41,624 nt of DNA from positions 1 through 41,624 of the forward strand of contig DXLO01000024.1 in assembly GCA_019414665.1 (NCBI GenBank), read 5' to 3'. Positions 26,817-35,493 of this stretch are shown here, in pieces; the stretch's first letter is position 1; each line of letters opens with the position of its first letter. Origin of the DNA: Bacteroides sp. Lineage in GTDB: Bacteria > Bacteroidota > Bacteroidia > Bacteroidales > Bacteroidaceae. Position numbers and translations under genes: made by a program. The notes under the pieces are model-generated. The model worked only from the letters and a program-made list of their open reading frames with translations, was not told the DNA's origin and did no database searches.

Positions 26817-28142
26817 TTATTTCTTTTTCATCTTCTGCATCATGCCTGCCATCTTGCTGCCGGTAACCATCTTCATCATCTTGCGAGTCTGGTCAAACTG
26901 TTTCAGCAAACGGTTTACTTCCTGAATGCTTGTACCACTACCCTTAGCAATACGTGTACGGCGAGTTCCGTTCAGGATTTCAGGATGAGTACGTTCTTCC
27001 GGAGTCATTGAATAAATAATAGCCTCAATACTCTTGAATGCATTATCATCGATATCAATATCTTTAATGGCTTTTCCTACACCCGGAATCATAGAAGCAA
27101 GTTCCTTCAAGTTACCCATCTTCTTAATCTGATGAATCTGAGTCAGGAAGTCATTAAAGTCGAACTGGTTTTTCTGAATTTTTTTCTGAAGACGTTTTGC
27201 TTCTTCTTCGTCGTATTGTTCCTGTGCACGTTCTACCAATGAAACGATATCACCCATACCAAGGATACGGTCTGCCATACGGGCCGGATGGAACTGATCG
27301 ATTGCATCAAGCTTTTCACCTGTTCCCACAAACTTGATAGGCTTGTTCACAACGGTACGGATAGACAGAGCAGCACCACCACGAGTATCACCATCCAACT
27401 TAGTAAGAACTACACCGTTGAAGTCCAGACGTTCGTTAAATTCGCGAGCTGTATTTACTGCATCCTGACCAGTCATTGAGTCAACAACAAACAACGTTTC
27501 ATCCGGATTGATTGCATTTTTAATTGCTTCAATCTCGTTCATCATCTGTTCGTCTACAGCAAGACGTCCCGCTGTATCGACAATAACCAAGTCATAACCT
27601 TTTGCCTTTGCTTCCTGAATGGCATTCAGTGCAATCTGAACAGGATCTTTGCTATCCAATTCGCAATATACAGGCACTTCGATCTGCTGTCCCAATACTT
27701 TCAGCTGTTCGATAGCAGCAGGACGATATACGTCGCAGGCAACCAGCAACGGCTTACGGTTTTTCTTGGTTTTCAGCATGCGTGCCAGCTTTCCTGAGAA
27801 AGTTGTCTTACCAGAACCTTGCAAACCTGACATCAGGATTACGGCAGGACGACCTTTCAATTCGATTTCGGCAGTATCGCCACCCATCAGTTTGGTCAGC
27901 TCATCATGCACAATCTTAACCATCAACTGGCTAGGCTTAACAGCAGTCAACACGTTTTGTCCTAAAGCTTTTTCCTTTACAGTGTCGGTAAAGCTCTTTG
28001 CTACCTTATAGTTCACATCGGCATCCAGCAATGCACGACGTACGTCTTTCAACGTTTCGGCCACATTGATTTCGGTGATTTTACCTTCACCTTTCAATAT
28101 TTTAAACGACCGTTCTAGTCTTTCACTTAAATTATCGAACAT
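26817..28142 (-). CDS. ffh: Signal recognition particle protein (SRP54 GTPase)
   Basis: Ffh binds 4.5S RNA and signal sequences and delivers nascent membrane proteins to FtsY. The 441-residue protein has the N domain (1-95), then the G domain with the P loop GLQGSGKTT (106-114), DVYRPAA, DTAGR and TKLDGD. A methionine-rich M domain (about 300-441) ends in TGSKMAGMMQKMKKK. Its length and motifs are normal. Its promoter overlaps the end of the upstream MATE gene, so it is transcribed independently of that gene. Confidence 0.98.
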   Translation of the reverse strand: MFDNLSERLERSFKILKGEGKITEINVAETLKDVRRALLDADVNYKVAKSFTDTVKEKALGQNVLTAVKPSQLMVKIVHDELTKLMGGDTAEIELKGRPAVILMSGLQGSGKTTFSGKLARMLKTKKNRKPLLVACDVYRPAAIEQLKVLGQQIEVPVYCELDSKDPVQIALNAIQEAKAKGYDLVIVDTAGRLAVDEQMMNEIEAIKNAINPDETLFVVDSMTGQDAVNTAREFNERLDFNGVVLTKLDGDTRGGAALSIRTVVNKPIKFVGTGEKLDAIDQFHPARMADRILGMGDIVSLVERAQEQYDEEEAKRLQKKIQKNQFDFNDFLTQIHQIKKMGNLKELASMIPGVGKAIKDIDIDDNAFKSIEAIIYSMTPEERTHPEILNGTRRTRIAKGSGTSIQEVNRLLKQFDQTRKMMKMVTGSKMAGMMQKMKKK

Positions 28143-28182
28143 ATATTTTTCTTGTTTTTTATTCTTCCAATTTGTCAGGGCG

Positions 28183-28213
28183 CAAAATTACAAAAATAAT
28201 CGGATGCATCAAA
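28183..28213 (-). promoter_or_regulatory. Promoter of ffh, overlapping the MATE stop codon
   Basis: On the minus strand, TTTG (28213-28210), a 19-base spacer and TAATTTTG (28190-28183) form an ideal Bacteroidetes promoter. The -33 element lies within the last codons of the MATE gene, whose stop is at 28211-28209. Confidence 0.8.
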
Positions 28214-29531
28214 TCTTTTTATTCTGCCATTTCGCCTTTTTCAAGTAAATAACACTGAATGTCAGCATTAACGAATAATAGATGACTTCGGTAGTAAAAC
28301 AAACATCTACCGGAGCACGAAGCATCATTCCTACTACAATAATATACAATGCATAAAAGATCTGTACTCCGACTTCCAGTCCCAAAGCAGCCTGTGTATT
28401 ACCCGTACCCGAAATTCCATTGAAATAAATATTTGCAAGAGCAGCTATCAACATTGCACCGCAAACGACATATAATGCCGGAACCGATTCAAGAAGCAGT
28501 GCTTCCTCATTGGTATAAACCGACAAAATAGCCTGAGGGAAGATAACACAAAGGGCCACACATACTACCATAATAAGGAATGACATCCGGGCTATTTTAT
28601 GCAGTAATCTGACAACTCCTGCTACTCCTCCCGAACCAATCAGATTGCTGACCAGTGTATTTGCCGTAGTAGAAAGCGACTGGACAGGTATTAACAGCAC
28701 AACATATACGCTACGCACAATGTTGGCAATGGCAAGCTGCCGTTGTCCGAGTCGTTCAAGTGCCATGAAAAATACAAACCAGATGGCCATGGAAAGAAAA
28801 TACTGCACCATGGTGAAGCAGGAAATGCGCAAGATACGCATCACCATATCCCAGTCAAAATGTCCGAAACGATTCAGCCCATATTTCTTCAAGTCAATTT
28901 TACCATACGTATACACAATAAAAAACAGCATAGAAGATGCTTCTGCTATAACCGATGCCAATGCCGCTCCACGTATTCCCATTTCAGGGAATCCACACTT
29001 TCCGAATATCATCGCATAGTCGAGGAATACATTCACCAAGGCCATGACGACAGCATTCATGGTCAGTACCTTTGTCTTGGTTATACCTATATAAAGCGCA
29101 CGGAACATGACATTGACAAAGGCAAAAAGAAATCCCCAGATACGCCATGTAAAAAACTCGTATGTAGCATAAAAAATCGTATCCGAAGTAATCAGCAGAC
29201 GAATCAATGGTTCGGCACATACCAGCAATATGGCAAGTAAAGCTACTCCCATCCCCAAACTGAATGCTGTACCCTGCCACATAACCGGTCCTATGGCATG
29301 AAAATTCCCTTCCCCATTACGACGGGCTATCAAAATCTGCGAACCGACACTGAACCCGAATGCTACGGTATATACACAGATATATAGCAGTCCTCCCATT
29401 GCGGCTGCACCCAAAGCTACCTCACCCACATGTCCTAAAAAAGCCGTGTCGGTGACATTGATAACATTTTGCGCAAGCAACCCCAAGAATATCGGGTAAG
29501 TGACATTCCATATTTCTTTATTCGTATACAT
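28209..29531 (-). CDS. MATE family efflux transporter
   Basis: This 440-residue membrane protein has about 12 hydrophobic segments in two six-helix halves. The opening (EIWNVTYPIFLGLLAQNVINVTDTAFLGHVGEV) is the classic MATE helix-1/2 region, and a matching repeat lies near residue 230-300. MATE proteins export cationic compounds by sodium or proton antiport; the substrate here is unknown. It has its own promoter (29569-29600) and no neighbouring regulator. Confidence 0.93.
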   Translation of the reverse strand: MYTNKEIWNVTYPIFLGLLAQNVINVTDTAFLGHVGEVALGAAAMGGLLYICVYTVAFGFSVGSQILIARRNGEGNFHAIGPVMWQGTAFSLGMGVALLAILLVCAEPLIRLLITSDTIFYATYEFFTWRIWGFLFAFVNVMFRALYIGITKTKVLTMNAVVMALVNVFLDYAMIFGKCGFPEMGIRGAALASVIAEASSMLFFIVYTYGKIDLKKYGLNRFGHFDWDMVMRILRISCFTMVQYFLSMAIWFVFFMALERLGQRQLAIANIVRSVYVVLLIPVQSLSTTANTLVSNLIGSGGVAGVVRLLHKIARMSFLIMVVCVALCVIFPQAILSVYTNEEALLLESVPALYVVCGAMLIAALANIYFNGISGTGNTQAALGLEVGVQIFYALYIIVVGMMLRAPVDVCFTTEVIYYSLMLTFSVIYLKKAKWQNKKI

Positions 29532-29568
29532 AAAATCTGATTGTTTTTATTTTGAGACGAAAGATGTA

Positions 29569-29600
29569 CAAAGATACGTTTTTTATGCACTTTCAACAAA
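29569..29600 (-). promoter_or_regulatory. Promoter of the MATE gene
   Basis: On the minus strand, TTTG (29600-29597), 20 bases, then TATCTTTG (29576-29569): a consensus Bacteroidetes promoter. The start codon follows about 37 bases downstream of the -7 box. Confidence 0.8.
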
Positions 29601-29674
29601 TGCGCATCTGTTTTTCAGCTTATTTTAATGAAAACATCTTCATCTTTTCCTGAAAGTTCGTACATAAAAATTAA

Positions 29675-29734
29675 AAAGATGAGGACATTTTCTCCGATTC
29701 GATATCATGAATCGGAGAGAACATCTTCATCTTT
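29675..29734 (-). terminator. 60-base inverted repeat ending the sulfatase operon
   Basis: Two 26-base arms (29675-29700 and 29709-29734) pair with four mismatches or wobbles around an 8-base loop. On the minus strand CTTTTTAATTTTT follows. The 15 bases AACATCTTCATCTTT of the right arm recur at 29633-29647, so the left arm has two possible partners. Confidence 0.8.
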
Positions 29735-29744
29735 GCTTAACAAC

Positions 29745-31334
29745 CTATATATCAATTATAAAGACTCGTTTTTCCAGTCCTTCTTTTCTTAAAATTTCCA
29801 TCATTCTTATTTCTCCCTCATCCGTATCTTTCACCTCTTCGCGCAAGCGCATCATTTCTTTTTTCATTTCACGAATTACCGATTCATATTCTTTCTCCCC
29901 GTAAGCATTATGGTTTTCTTTCGGATCTTTCTGTAAATCGTAAAACTCCCAAGATGGAGTTGATTTGTAGTCTGAAGACCCTGTCATATTCAATCGGTCA
30001 CCATACAAAAACATCAACTTATAACGCTCATTACGTACACCGATGTGGGCCGGACGGATATCATGTTGAGTCCAATAACGGTAATAAAAACTCTTCCGCC
30101 AGTCCTTAGGAGTTTTTCCTGCCAGAACATCTTTAAAACTTCTGCCCTGTGTACCTTCCGGAGATTTTACTCCGGCAAAATCACACAATGTAGAAGCAAA
30201 ATCTACATTCAAAACAAGTTCGTTCACACGCTTGCCAGCCGGAATACATTTGGGATAACGGATAACAAATGGCATACGTGCCGATTCTTCATAAAACATC
30301 CGTTTGTCATAAAATCCATGCTCTCCTAAAAAGTATCCCTGATCGGCAACATAGACAACAATAGTATTATCTGCAATCCCCATTTCGTCTAGAGCATCCA
30401 ACAGTTTTCCAATATTATCATCTACCGTAGCAGCGCAGCGTAAATAATCTCGGATCAGTTTTTGATAAATAGCTTTTCTTGCAGCAATCCGGCTCATTCC
30501 TTTTGTCGTAAAAGGAAGTTCCGGATAACGACACCACCATTTATCTGGATCAGCCGAAGCCACCTCCCAATTGTGTCCGATAGTTTCCAGTTTTTGTCCG
30601 ACGAAAGTACGTCCGTTGGTTTCAGGCCCCCAGTCTAACAAATTCTCTGGTTCAGGAAACACTACGCCATCATATAAATGTCGCATACGTTCCGGGAAAT
30701 CATAAGGCTCATGTGTGGCCTTAAAATGACAACACATCAAAAAAGGCTGACTTTTATCCTGAGCTTTCATCCATCTGATAGCTTTTTCTGTTACAATATC
30801 AGTGGAAAAACCATGTATACGCTCTCCAAAATTACGCTGTCCCGGCCAAGGATCATCACTATTCTTGAAAGTAGGATCACGATATTCTCCCTGATCATGA
30901 AAAACAGAATAATAATCAAAACCCTGAGGTTGTGATTTCAAATGCCACTTTCCTACCAGTCCGGTGTGATATCCAGCCTTCTGTAATTCTTTCGCAAAAG
31001 TAGGCAAGGAAACATCCAAGGTATCATCTAATGTATATACCCCATTGCAATGACTATACCTTCCTGTCAATATAGCAGCACGACTCGGTGTAGATATAGA
31101 GTTTGTACAGAAACAATTATCCAAGACTGCCCCTTCATCAGCAAGCCGACGAATATTCTCTGTCTGGGCATATTCTGATAAAATACCACCATAAATACCC
31201 CAAGTTTGAGAAGTATGGTCGTCACTTAAAATAAATAATATATTCGGACGTTCATCTTTTGCTTCGCCAGCAGCCCGTAAGACTAATGTACTACCAGCCA
31301 ACACCCCTGTCAGTAAATATTTCCAGTTCATCAT
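29745..31334 (-). CDS. Sulfatase, serine type (S1 family)
   Basis: This 529-residue arylsulfatase-like enzyme hydrolyses sulfate esters, probably on host or dietary glycans. The signal peptide is about 1-24 of the protein starting MMNWKYLLTG. The sulfatase signature STPSRAAILTGR (81-92) has serine rather than cysteine at the formylglycine position, so activation needs an anaerobic maturase. Metal/sulfate residues appear in LSDDHTSQ and GKWHLKSQPQGFDYY. I chose the ATG at 31334. A GTG at 31370 overlapping the previous stop would add 12 residues that spoil the signal peptide. It is the last gene of the nitrilase-sulfatase-sulfatase unit. Confidence 0.93.
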   Translation of the reverse strand: MMNWKYLLTGVLAGSTLVLRAAGEAKDERPNILFILSDDHTSQTWGIYGGILSEYAQTENIRRLADEGAVLDNCFCTNSISTPSRAAILTGRYSHCNGVYTLDDTLDVSLPTFAKELQKAGYHTGLVGKWHLKSQPQGFDYYSVFHDQGEYRDPTFKNSDDPWPGQRNFGERIHGFSTDIVTEKAIRWMKAQDKSQPFLMCCHFKATHEPYDFPERMRHLYDGVVFPEPENLLDWGPETNGRTFVGQKLETIGHNWEVASADPDKWWCRYPELPFTTKGMSRIAARKAIYQKLIRDYLRCAATVDDNIGKLLDALDEMGIADNTIVVYVADQGYFLGEHGFYDKRMFYEESARMPFVIRYPKCIPAGKRVNELVLNVDFASTLCDFAGVKSPEGTQGRSFKDVLAGKTPKDWRKSFYYRYWTQHDIRPAHIGVRNERYKLMFLYGDRLNMTGSSDYKSTPSWEFYDLQKDPKENHNAYGEKEYESVIREMKKEMMRLREEVKDTDEGEIRMMEILRKEGLEKRVFIIDI

Positions 31335-31366
31335 ATCTAACAGCTTTAACTTATCACAGCAAATTC

Positions 31367-32827
31367 TCACTCGAAAACATATAAGTTAATTAACTCATCC
31401 CAAGTAAGTTTATGTCCATCTTTCCACCACAAAGGTTGAGTCAAGTCACAAAAATCATGATTCTCTACCATTTGATTCATCAACAAATCATGAAGTTCAT
31501 TCTTCTTTTCAGTTAACTCATCAGCCAGATTTACCAGTTCTCCCGGATCCTTCTGCAAATTGAACAACTGTTCGGTTATCTTACCTTCCACATTATAAAT
31601 AATATACTTATAATCACCAGAAACTACAGCTCGCTGCTGATTGGAATAAGCAAGAAAAACCTGTTCACGTATCTGTTCCTGTTTTCCTTCCATAACCGGT
31701 TTCAACGACTTGCCAGTAACGGATACAGGTACGTCCAATCCCATCAAATCACACAAGGTAGGATAAAGATCATACAAATAGCACAAAGCATCTGAACGTT
31801 TACCTGACGACAAACCATCCGGAGTGATAATAGCCATCGGTACTCCAACGCTATGCTCATACAGACTTTGTTTACCGATTAGTCCATTCTGCCCCATAGC
31901 CAGTCCATTATCTGATGCAAATACAATAATCGTATTATCCATATTCCCACTTTCTTCCAAGGCATCAATAACCCTTCCAATCTGTAAATCAACCTCACTC
32001 ACCATACCATAATACAATGACAATTCTTTCTTCAACTGATCTGGAGTACGAGGAACAGGTAGTAATTGTTCATCCCGGATGTTCAACTCACCATTATCAA
32101 ACGGATGTTCTGGCAGAAAATTATCCGGAACAGAAAGTCCTGCCGGACTATATTTCTTTCCATAATCAGGCAAAATATTTCTCGGATCATGAGGAGAAGT
32201 GAAAGAGACAAATGCCATAAACGGCTGATTATCATGTTCCGTAGTCTTCAGAAAATTTATGGCTGCATCAGCATACATTTTCGAAGAAAAGTTTTGCCCT
32301 GCAAAAGGCGGCTCATCATATTTTCCAGTCGGGTCAAAATGATGTAAGCGAGGAGCACAATGTCCATTTTCTTCATAAGGATGCATTCCTCCGAAAAAAA
32401 TATTATCTCCTTCGGTAAAGGAACGAGCAAATGAAGCATGGTCTGAATGCCATTTCCCCGTAGCAAATGTCCGGTAACCGTTATTTTTCAAATGCTCAGG
32501 CAATGTGATTTGCGAAACAGGTATCTTCATTCCATCACTCTGCACTTCGAACACTCCCCTTCCGGTAAGTAACATAGCACGACTAGGCATGGATAAAGCT
32601 CCACACAAAGCTCCATTGGTATAAGTTCTTGTAAACACCACACCTTCATTAATCAGTCTATCGATATTCGGAGTATAGGTATCTCTGTTCCCCAATGCAG
32701 CAATGGCATCAGCCTGCATATCATCGACTAAAATAAACAACACATTTGGTTTTACAGCCTCTCTCTGGCATCCGCTTAACGCTACAGCAACCATGGAAGC
32801 AGAAATAAGTTTCTTAATATTCATCAT
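31367..32827 (-). CDS. Sulfatase lipoprotein, serine type (S1 family)
   Basis: The 486-residue precursor has a lipoprotein signal (lipobox ALSGC, Cys20), so it is membrane-anchored in the periplasm or at the cell surface. The signature SMPSRAMLLTGR (79-90) is again of the serine type. Metal residues appear in LVDDMQADA, GKWHSDH and ASDNGLAMGQNG. It shares fold and motifs with the next sulfatase but is clearly divergent in sequence, so this is not a recent duplication. It starts 33 bases after the nitrilase-family gene. Without neighbouring SusC/SusD genes the glycan cannot be guessed. Confidence 0.93.
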   Translation of the reverse strand: MMNIKKLISASMVAVALSGCQREAVKPNVLFILVDDMQADAIAALGNRDTYTPNIDRLINEGVVFTRTYTNGALCGALSMPSRAMLLTGRGVFEVQSDGMKIPVSQITLPEHLKNNGYRTFATGKWHSDHASFARSFTEGDNIFFGGMHPYEENGHCAPRLHHFDPTGKYDEPPFAGQNFSSKMYADAAINFLKTTEHDNQPFMAFVSFTSPHDPRNILPDYGKKYSPAGLSVPDNFLPEHPFDNGELNIRDEQLLPVPRTPDQLKKELSLYYGMVSEVDLQIGRVIDALEESGNMDNTIIVFASDNGLAMGQNGLIGKQSLYEHSVGVPMAIITPDGLSSGKRSDALCYLYDLYPTLCDLMGLDVPVSVTGKSLKPVMEGKQEQIREQVFLAYSNQQRAVVSGDYKYIIYNVEGKITEQLFNLQKDPGELVNLADELTEKKNELHDLLMNQMVENHDFCDLTQPLWWKDGHKLTWDELINLYVFE

Positions 32828-32860
32828 AATATTTCTGTCTTTAATAAATGCCTATTTCAT

Positions 32861-33661
32861 CTATAGCAGTTCAAAGTCATCTCCATCATCTAAAACAGGA
32901 AAACGTTTTCTGAAGCTGTCCAACGGTTCACGGGCAAGCAATGCTCCTGCTACCTCTTCTTTACCGTCAGTGCACGCAACCAATATCTTACCATAAGGAC
33001 TGATTATCATACTTCCACCATCGTACAGACATTGCGGATCATTTCCTACCCGATTCACTCCTATTACATAACACTGGTTTTCAAGTGCCCGAGCTTTCAG
33101 CAGTATATTCCATACCTCCCGACGACTGGCAGGCCAGTTGGCTACATATATAACCGCATCATAATCATTCCGGCAACGCGACCATACAGGAAAGCGTAAA
33201 TCGTAACATATTTGTAAAAGAAAGCGAAAACCTTTATAAGAAACAATCACTCTTTCATCTCCCGAAGTGTATTGCTTATCTTCACCCCCAAAACCAAACA
33301 AATGCCGCTTATCATAATGATACACCGTACCATCAGGACATACAAAATAGAAACGGTTGTAAAATTTCCCTGCCTCTCTAACCGAAAGACTTCCGGCTAT
33401 AGCACACTGACGCAAAGCAGCAATCCGGCACATCCATTGCAAAGTTTCTCCTCCTTCATCCTCGGCTATTTCCATCGGATTCATACTGAAGCCGGTAGAA
33501 AACATTTCTGGTAAAACAAATAAATCCGTATCACAATGCTTTTCTATCAGCTGTTCTACAGCCATACGGTTTACTTTCGCCTCCTCCCAAACTATATCTG
33601 TCTGTAAGACTGTCACCTTTATAAATGATGTTTGTTTATTCATTTCCATATCCGTTTCCAT
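32861..33661 (-). CDS. Nitrilase-superfamily amidohydrolase (omega-amidase/YafV-like)
   Basis: The 266-residue cytosolic carbon-nitrogen hydrolase has the complete triad Glu52 (LPEMFSTGF), Lys118 (YDKRHLF) and Cys152 (LQICYDLRFP). These motifs fit the omega-amidase/YafV branch that hydrolyses alpha-ketoglutaramate-type amides in transamination repair, but the substrate is inferred. The start could be the Met at residue 6 or 8, since the -7 box at 33676-33683 leaves a very short leader to 33661. It leads an operon with two sulfatases, whose link to it is unclear, and diverges from lysS. Confidence 0.93.
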   Translation of the reverse strand: METDMEMNKQTSFIKVTVLQTDIVWEEAKVNRMAVEQLIEKHCDTDLFVLPEMFSTGFSMNPMEIAEDEGGETLQWMCRIAALRQCAIAGSLSVREAGKFYNRFYFVCPDGTVYHYDKRHLFGFGGEDKQYTSGDERVIVSYKGFRFLLQICYDLRFPVWSRCRNDYDAVIYVANWPASRREVWNILLKARALENQCYVIGVNRVGNDPQCLYDGGSMIISPYGKILVACTDGKEEVAGALLAREPLDSFRKRFPVLDDGDDFELL

Positions 33662-33675
33662 AAATTCAGTACGCC

Positions 33676-33683
33676 CAAAGGTA
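33676..33683 (-). promoter_or_regulatory. -7 element TACCTTTG of the nitrilase-sulfatase operon
   Basis: It matches TAnnTTTG on the minus strand. The predicted start lies only about 8 bases before the first ATG (33661). No clear -33 element is present. Confidence 0.5.
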
Positions 33684-33725
33684 ATAAAAGTAGCCTGATT
33701 TAGATGTTGTTTACAAAAACTTTGT

Positions 33726-33733
33726 TATTTTTG
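33726..33733 (+). promoter_or_regulatory. -7 element TATTTTTG of lysS
   Basis: It matches TAnnTTTG. The predicted transcript start near 33740 gives a leader of about 22 bases to the preferred ATG at 33762. Confidence 0.55.
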
Positions 33734-33761
33734 TAGCGAAATTGAGTTAATGTATCAACAA

Positions 33762-35492
33762 ATGAACGTATTAGAACTAAGTGAACAGGAGATTATCAGA
33801 CGTAACAGTCTGAATGAAATGAGAGCGATGGGCATCGATCCGTACCCTGCTGCCGAGTATGTAACCAATGCATTTTCGACTGATATAAAAGCCGAATTTA
33901 AGGATGACGAGGCAGAACCGCGCAAAGTATCTGTTGCAGGACGTATCATGTCACGCCGTGTTATGGGTAAGGCTTCTTTCGTTGAGTTACAAGACTCTAA
34001 AGGTCGTATTCAGATATACATTACCCGCGATGATATATGCCCTGATGAAAACAAGGATTTATACAATGTAGTATTCAAACGTCTGCTCGACCTGGGTGAT
34101 TTTATCGGCATTGAAGGTTTCGTATTCCGTACTCAGATGGGTGAAATTTCTATCCATGCACAGAAACTGACTGTTTTGTCAAAATCTATCCGCCCGCTTC
34201 CTATCGTAAAATATAAAGATGGTGTAGCTTACGATAAATTCGATGATCCAGAACTCCGTTACCGCCAGCGCTACGTAGACCTGGTAGTAAACGATGGAGT
34301 AAAAGATATATTCCTGAAACGCAATAAGGTATATAACTCTATGCGTGAGTATTTCAATTCGAAAGGATATATCGAAGTTGAAACTCCTATCCTGCAATCT
34401 ATCGCCGGAGGAGCTGCGGCACGTCCGTTCATTACTCACCATAATGCACTTGATATTCCTTTGTATATGCGTATTGCCAGCGAACTTTACCTGAAACGTC
34501 TGATCGTAGGTGGATTTGAAGGTGTATACGAAATCGGAAAGAACTTCCGTAATGAAGGTATGGACCGTACTCATAACCCAGAATTCACTTGTATGGAAAT
34601 TTACGTAGCCTACAAGGATTACAACTGGATGATGAAGTTTACTGAAAATATGATCGAAAAGATCTGTATGGATGTAAACGGTACAACAGAAGTTAAGGTA
34701 GGTGATAACATAATCAACTTCAAGGCTCCGTTCAAGCGTGTTACCATGCTCGATTCAATCAAAGAATTTACAGGATACGACCTCACCGGAATGAATGAAG
34801 AACAGATCCGCGAAGTCTGCCAGAAACTGAACATGGAGATAGACGATACAATGGGAAAAGGCAAGCTGATAGACGAAATCTTCGGCGAATTCTGCGAAGG
34901 AAATTATATCCAGCCTACTTTCATCACTGATTACCCTATCGAAATGTCACCGCTGACTAAACGTCATCGCAACAATCCGGATCTGACTGAACGTTTCGAG
35001 TTGATGGTTAACGGAAAAGAACTTTGTAACGCATATTCAGAACTTAACGACCCGATCGACCAGCTTGAACGTTTCGAAGAGCAGATGCGTCTGAGCGAAA
35101 AGGGTGACGACGAGGCTATGATTATCGACAAAGACTTTGTTCGCGCACTGGAATACGGTATGCCTCCTACTTCTGGTATGGGAATCGGTATGGACCGTCT
35201 GGTCATGCTGATGACAGGACAAAGCACTATTCAGGAAGTATTGTTCTTCCCGCAGATGCGTCCGGAAAAGGTTATCCCGAAAGACGCTCCTGCTAAGTTC
35301 ATGGAACTGGGTATTGCCGAAGAATGGGTTCCGGTGATTCAGAAAGCCGGTTACAACTTGGTTTCAGACATGAAAGATGTTAATCCGCAAAAATTACATC
35401 AGGACATCTGCGGAGTGAATAAAAAATATAAATTAGAATTGAAGAATCCTAGCGTCGACGAAGTAGCTGGCTGGATACAGAAAATAGGCTAA
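33762..35492 (+). CDS. lysS: Lysyl-tRNA synthetase, class II
   Basis: The protein has 576 residues from ATG 33762, the start that gives the usual MNVLELSEQEIIRRNSL opening. Another ATG 12 bases upstream (33750) would add MYQQ. The N-terminal OB-fold anticodon-binding domain (about 50-160) holds VAGRIMSRRVMGKASFVELQ. The class II catalytic core has motif 2 in GKNFRNEGMDRTHNPEFTCM and motif 3 in SGMGIGMDRLVMLMTGQ. A C-terminal extension of about 65 residues beyond motif 3, as is usual in Bacteroidales enzymes, is present. gpsA begins one base after its stop. Confidence 0.97.
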   Translation: MNVLELSEQEIIRRNSLNEMRAMGIDPYPAAEYVTNAFSTDIKAEFKDDEAEPRKVSVAGRIMSRRVMGKASFVELQDSKGRIQIYITRDDICPDENKDLYNVVFKRLLDLGDFIGIEGFVFRTQMGEISIHAQKLTVLSKSIRPLPIVKYKDGVAYDKFDDPELRYRQRYVDLVVNDGVKDIFLKRNKVYNSMREYFNSKGYIEVETPILQSIAGGAAARPFITHHNALDIPLYMRIASELYLKRLIVGGFEGVYEIGKNFRNEGMDRTHNPEFTCMEIYVAYKDYNWMMKFTENMIEKICMDVNGTTEVKVGDNIINFKAPFKRVTMLDSIKEFTGYDLTGMNEEQIREVCQKLNMEIDDTMGKGKLIDEIFGEFCEGNYIQPTFITDYPIEMSPLTKRHRNNPDLTERFELMVNGKELCNAYSELNDPIDQLERFEEQMRLSEKGDDEAMIIDKDFVRALEYGMPPTSGMGIGMDRLVMLMTGQSTIQEVLFFPQMRPEKVIPKDAPAKFMELGIAEEWVPVIQKAGYNLVSDMKDVNPQKLHQDICGVNKKYKLELKNPSVDEVAGWIQKIG

Positions 35493-35493
35493 A

